DNA of 64,000 bases from Bacillus sp. RO3 (GTDB lineage Bacteria; Bacillota; Bacilli; Bacillales; Bacillaceae_B): contig NZ_JAAXCV010000021.1 in assembly GCF_012911895.1 (NCBI RefSeq), forward strand, positions 62,001-126,000. Direction: 5' to 3'. The translations under genes were made by a program, and so were the position numbers. Shown piece by piece: positions 60,624 to 64,000 of this stretch (positions are counted from its first letter, which is position 1; each line of letters starts with the position of its first letter). The notes under the pieces were generated by a model that saw only the letters and a program-made list of their open reading frames with translations, was not told the origin of the DNA and made no database searches.

Positions 60624-61577
60624 ATGAAAGAAGGCATTATCTCACTGGGTGAAGCCCTGATAGACTTCATCCCCTTGGATGAACAGAATACGACGTATCA
60701 AAAAAGTCCCGGTGGAGCTCCTGCCAATGTTGCTGTAGGAGTCGCCCGATTAGGAGGTAAATCTACCTTCCTCGGTAAAGTAGGAGAGGATGTGTTAGGA
60801 AGATTCCTGCATGATACCCTGCAACATTACGGTGTAAGAACGAATCAAATGCTTTTAACCCCTGAAGTGAGGACTGGGGTGGTGTTTGTCACGAACGGAG
60901 AAGACGGGGAACGCAGTTTTGATTTTTATATCGATCCAAGTGCTGACCGTTTCCTCCAAGTGGGGGAAATAGATGAAAAGGATTTCGTTTCTCATAAACT
61001 TCTTCACTTCGGTTCGATCTCCCTGATCAGTTCTCCAGCTAAAGAAGCGACGGAGCATGCTGTGAAATTAGCCAAACAAAATGGATTATGGGTATCCTAT
61101 GATCCAAACCTGCGATTAGGGTTATGGGATTCTGAAGAGAATGCACGTGAAACGATCAAGAGTATGCTCCGAGAGGCGGATGTCTTGAAAATCTCAGAAG
61201 AAGAGCTCGCATTCATCACAGGTGAACAAGAGATTGAAGCAGGTGTCGAGAAGCTGAAACCGTATGATATCCCTTTTTTGATCATCACATTGGGGGCAGA
61301 AGGAAGTTATGTGTATGTTGGGGATGAACATCGGCATGTACCTGCCATGAAGGTGAAAGCAGTGGATACAACGGGGGCTGGAGATGCATTTGTATCTGGA
61401 ATTCTTTATTCTCTTCATGAATACAAAGGGAGTATTGATTCATTAACCATCGAAGAAGCTTCCCAAATGGCCCGGTTTGCAGCCGTATCCGGCGCCCTTG
61501 CGGCTTCAACAAAAGGGGCGATGACCGCTCTTCCCACCTTGGAAAAAGTCAACCACCATCTAAAGGCAGGTGAATGA
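60624..61577 (+). CDS. scrK: Fructokinase, PfkB family
   Basis: 317-residue ribokinase-type sugar kinase that phosphorylates the fructose freed by SacA. The N-terminal GGAPANVAVGVARLGG and the C-terminal DTTGAGDAFVSG (catalytic Asp) are both perfect PfkB signatures. GAGGAGG precedes the ATG. Its stop at 61577 lies one base before the sacA ATG, so the genes are coupled. Confidence 0.92.
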   Translation: MKEGIISLGEALIDFIPLDEQNTTYQKSPGGAPANVAVGVARLGGKSTFLGKVGEDVLGRFLHDTLQHYGVRTNQMLLTPEVRTGVVFVTNGEDGERSFDFYIDPSADRFLQVGEIDEKDFVSHKLLHFGSISLISSPAKEATEHAVKLAKQNGLWVSYDPNLRLGLWDSEENARETIKSMLREADVLKISEEELAFITGEQEIEAGVEKLKPYDIPFLIITLGAEGSYVYVGDEHRHVPAMKVKAVDTTGAGDAFVSGILYSLHEYKGSIDSLTIEEASQMARFAAVSGALAASTKGAMTALPTLEKVNHHLKAGE

Positions 61578-61578
61578 C

Positions 61579-63036
61579 ATGACAAAAGATGAACAGCTGA
61601 GAAAAGAAGCATATGAAGAAATAGAGAAATACTCGAGTGTGGTTGAGGAAGATCCCTACCGCCTGTACTATCACCTGATGCCGCCGGTAGGGTTGTTGAA
61701 TGACCCGAACGGATTCATACATTTCAAAGGGACCTATCATCTGTATTATCAATGGATGCCTTTTAAGACGGGTCATGGTGCCAAGTTCTGGGGGCATTAC
61801 TCTTCAAAGGATCTCGTCCACTGGACCCATGAAGATATAGCCCTCACTCCATCAGAATGGTTTGAGAAAAATGGTTGTTATTCAGGAAGTGCCATTGAGC
61901 ATGATGGGAAAATCCATGCCTATTATACGGGGAATGTGAAGGATGAAAGAGGAAATCGTGAATCCTATCAATGTTTAGCCATTTCAGAAGACAGCATCCA
62001 TTTTGATAAAAAAGGTCCTGTCGTTCATTTACCGGACGGATTCACCCCCCACTTCCGGGATCCAAAGGTGTGGGAGCAGGATGGAACGTATTTCATGGTT
62101 GTAGGTGCACAGACGAATGATCTAAAGGGAGCTGTCGCCTTGATGCAATCTGAGGATCTGACGAATTGGACCTATAGCGGGATCCTTGCCGGTGGTGGAA
62201 GAGGTGAACTGGCGGATTTCGGCTATATGTTCGAATGCCCTGATCTGTTCGAATTGGGGGACCGGGATATCCTTATTTTCTCGCCCCAGGGAATCCAGGA
62301 ATCGGGTATGAACTATCAGAATGTATATCAGGCAGGATATGTTGCCGGACACTTTGATTCTCGTGCCGGTTCGTTTGAACACGGGGCTTTCGAAGAATTG
62401 GACCGTGGATTTGACTTTTATGCCCCCCAAACGACGTTGGATGACAAAGGGCGGCGCATCCTGTTTGCCTGGATGAGTGTGCCAGATCAAGATGAACAGT
62501 CTCATCCGACCATCGAATATAAATGGCTTCATGGGATGACTCTTCCACGGGAGCTGAAGTTGTTGGACGGTAAGTTGATCCAGATGCCTCTTGAAGAATT
62601 GTCCCAACTCAGGGTAGGTGAGGCAGTTGAACATCGGGTGAAACTTGAGAAAGAAACCCGGGAGCTTAAAGGAGTGAACGGAAAAGCGTTTGAACTAGAG
62701 ATTGAAGATTTGGCTATTTCCAAAGGGTGGTTCGATCTTTCCATTGGAGATGGAGCAAGAATCGTTTATTCCACAGAGAAACAAATCGTCACACTTGAGC
62801 GAAAGAGCTATGTGGATGGAGTAGTGGAAAAGCGTCAATGTGCAGTGAAAGGATTGGACTCATTACGCATGTATGTTGATACTTCTTCCATTGAAGTGTT
62901 CATTAATGGAGGAGAGGAAACATTCACTTCACGCTTCTATCCATCACCAACCAACGATAATGTACGTGTCGGGGCATCAAATCAGGTGGGTTTTACCATT
63001 AGAAAATGGGATCTGGATAATGTAAACTGCAAATAG
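61579..63036 (+). CDS. sacA: Sucrose-6-phosphate hydrolase SacA (GH32)
   Basis: 485-residue GH32 beta-fructosidase splitting sucrose-6-phosphate to glucose-6-phosphate and fructose. Nucleophile Asp42 in NDPNG, transition-state Asp in FRDPKV and acid/base Glu in FECPDLF are present; a C-terminal beta-sandwich follows (SSIEVFINGG). ATG 61579 follows AGGTGA; a GTG at 61570 overlaps the scrK end. Completes the sac operon. Confidence 0.93.
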   Translation: MTKDEQLRKEAYEEIEKYSSVVEEDPYRLYYHLMPPVGLLNDPNGFIHFKGTYHLYYQWMPFKTGHGAKFWGHYSSKDLVHWTHEDIALTPSEWFEKNGCYSGSAIEHDGKIHAYYTGNVKDERGNRESYQCLAISEDSIHFDKKGPVVHLPDGFTPHFRDPKVWEQDGTYFMVVGAQTNDLKGAVALMQSEDLTNWTYSGILAGGGRGELADFGYMFECPDLFELGDRDILIFSPQGIQESGMNYQNVYQAGYVAGHFDSRAGSFEHGAFEELDRGFDFYAPQTTLDDKGRRILFAWMSVPDQDEQSHPTIEYKWLHGMTLPRELKLLDGKLIQMPLEELSQLRVGEAVEHRVKLEKETRELKGVNGKAFELEIEDLAISKGWFDLSIGDGARIVYSTEKQIVTLERKSYVDGVVEKRQCAVKGLDSLRMYVDTSSIEVFINGGEETFTSRFYPSPTNDNVRVGASNQVGFTIRKWDLDNVNCK

Positions 63037-63064
63037 ACTGCCGATCTGGTAGTCTATTTTTTTT
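63034..63064 (+). terminator. Terminator of the sac operon
   Basis: AGACTGCC/GGTAGTCT with eight T; overlaps the sacA stop codon. Confidence 0.82.
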
Positions 63065-63129
63065 CAAAACTTCTAAGAGATGTTATAGTAAGATAATAAA
63101 AATTGGATTTCCTGAAAGGATTTTTCATA

Positions 63130-63951
63130 ATGACATACAAAATGATTGTATTGGACCTTGATGATACATCGTTACGAGATGATCAGACCATCTCCCCGCG
63201 TACAAAAAATGCATTACTCCAAGCACAGGATGCCGGAGTGAAGGTGGTTCTCGCCTCTGGTCGACCGACATATGGGATGCAATGGGTCGCAAAAGAACTG
63301 AAACTGGATCAATATGGAAGCTATATTCTCTCATTCAATGGCTCGAAAATCATAGATTGCCGTTCTAATGAAGAGAAATACAGCCGCGCACTTTCGGCTG
63401 AAACCGTCCATCGCTTATATGACTTGAGTAAACGTGAAGATGTAGGGATCCTCACGTATGCTGATGATGCCATCATTGTGGAAGAGCCAAGTGAATTCGC
63501 ATCCATTGAAAGTGAACTGACCGGCCTTCCTGTCAATATCGTCCCAAGCTTTAAGGAAGCCGTGACGGGGCCCGTTGTTAAAGCGCTCATGCTAAAAGAG
63601 GCAAACAGATTGATGGAAGTAGAGAAAAAACTTCAAACCGAGTTGGACGGGGAGCTGAGTGTGATGCGCTCCAAGCCATTCTTCCTTGAGTTTACCCAGC
63701 TTGGCGTCACAAAAGGAGCAAGCCTTGATTATTTGATCAAGCCGATGGGAATTCAGGCTGAAGAGGTCATTGCCATGGGAGACAGCTACAACGATCTTTC
63801 CATGCTCGAATTTGCAGGGCTCGGTGTCGCCATGGGCAACGCTCCTCAAGACATAAAAGAAAAAGCAGACTATGTAGCAGCCTCTAATATGGAGGATGGA
63901 GTTGCGGAAGTCGTTGAAAAATTTGTCTTGAACAAGCTTTCGAGAGTGTAA
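63130..63951 (+). CDS. Cof-type HAD phosphatase
   Basis: 273-residue haloacid-dehalogenase hydrolase of the Cof/YidA subfamily (cap type IIB), active on sugar phosphates or cofactors. Motif I DLDDT (Asp9, Asp11), motif II SGRP, the Lys of motif III in VTKGASL, and motif IV MGDSYNDLSML are intact. The ATG at 63130 follows GAAAGGA; the frame from 63103 is longer but has no ribosome site. It stands alone after the sac operon; the substrate is unknown. The last 49 bp of the window hold nothing further. Confidence 0.85.
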   Translation: MTYKMIVLDLDDTSLRDDQTISPRTKNALLQAQDAGVKVVLASGRPTYGMQWVAKELKLDQYGSYILSFNGSKIIDCRSNEEKYSRALSAETVHRLYDLSKREDVGILTYADDAIIVEEPSEFASIESELTGLPVNIVPSFKEAVTGPVVKALMLKEANRLMEVEKKLQTELDGELSVMRSKPFFLEFTQLGVTKGASLDYLIKPMGIQAEEVIAMGDSYNDLSMLEFAGLGVAMGNAPQDIKEKADYVAASNMEDGVAEVVEKFVLNKLSRV

Positions 63952-64000
63952 TATCCCAGAATGGTCGGAGTCCATCTCCAAGTGTAAAACAAACAGTTGA

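Noticed and set aside
1-64000. CRISPR array, prophage, insertion sequence or defence island
   Set aside because: No regularly spaced repeats, transposase, integrase, restriction or toxin-antitoxin genes were found.

Overview
This window looks like core chromosome of a low-GC Gram-positive rod of the family Bacillaceae (Bacillus sensu lato; a Rossellomorea-like marine or soil bacillus is possible, but that is inference). The evidence is gene content and order. The run yumB, yuiA, yuiB, yuiC, yuiD, pepA, yuiF, the seven-gene mrp operon, yufK, pbpD, yuxJ, kapD, kapB, patB, yugF, alaR, alaT, yugI, yuzA, yugJ, pgi, yugN, yugO follows the B. subtilis yum/yui/yuf/yug region as I remember it. There are strong AGGAGG-type ribosome sites, SigA-like promoters and classic hairpin-plus-T terminators. 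I see no rRNA, CRISPR array, phage or insertion sequence. The only tRNA is tRNA-Ala(GGC).

Layout. 1-9.4 kb: type II NADH dehydrogenase, a Nudix hydrolase, yuiA/B/C, a cobalamin-binding-type protein, yuiD, pepA, two small membrane proteins and the YuiF transporter. 9.4-12.5 kb: small Gly/Tyr-rich and coat-like proteins, the MenI thioesterase, an unrecognised protein and a YdaT-like stress protein behind a SigB-type promoter. 12.6-18.3 kb: mrpABCDEFG on the minus strand. 18.6-25.3 kb: yufK, pbpD, yuxJ, kapD, kapB and a cyclophilin lipoprotein. 25.4-33.7 kb: SodC-like lipoprotein, patB, yugF, alaRT, an Xre regulator, a sodium symporter and yugI. 33.8-46 kb is a catabolic block not found at this place in B. 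subtilis: a MEDS protein, aldehyde dehydrogenase plus DUF779, catalase, a RocR-type regulator, rocA, rocD, rocG and a second aldehyde dehydrogenase. 46-50.6 kb returns to the yug order. 50.6-52.4 kb holds an acetyltransferase, a decayed prsA remnant, a small ORF and the tRNA. 52.5-58 kb is an N-acetylglucosamine locus (nagB, nagA, nagP, nagR, a SIS protein). 58.1-63.9 kb is a sucrose locus (sacT, RAT-controlled sacP, fructokinase, sacA) followed by a HAD phosphatase.

How the parts work together. RocA, RocD and RocG turn ornithine and proline-derived P5C into glutamate and 2-oxoglutarate. NagP, NagA and NagB carry GlcNAc to fructose-6-phosphate, and SacP, SacA and fructokinase feed sucrose to the same pool next to Pgi. 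NADH made by these oxidations can be reoxidised by YumB, which carries a Rex-like operator. Mrp and YugO handle Na+, H+ and K+.

Most notable points: a RocR-family activator in which the GAFTGA loop is replaced residue for residue by PVSSHE, next to twin 19-bp palindromes in the rocR-rocA intergenic region and no convincing -24/-12 promoter; a SodC-like lipoprotein with one copper ligand changed from His to Asp; kapB and kapD without kinB beside them; two exact inverted NagR-type operators; a probable ATT start for yuxJ; and a prsA pseudogene. I did not find a clear-cut new multi-gene system.
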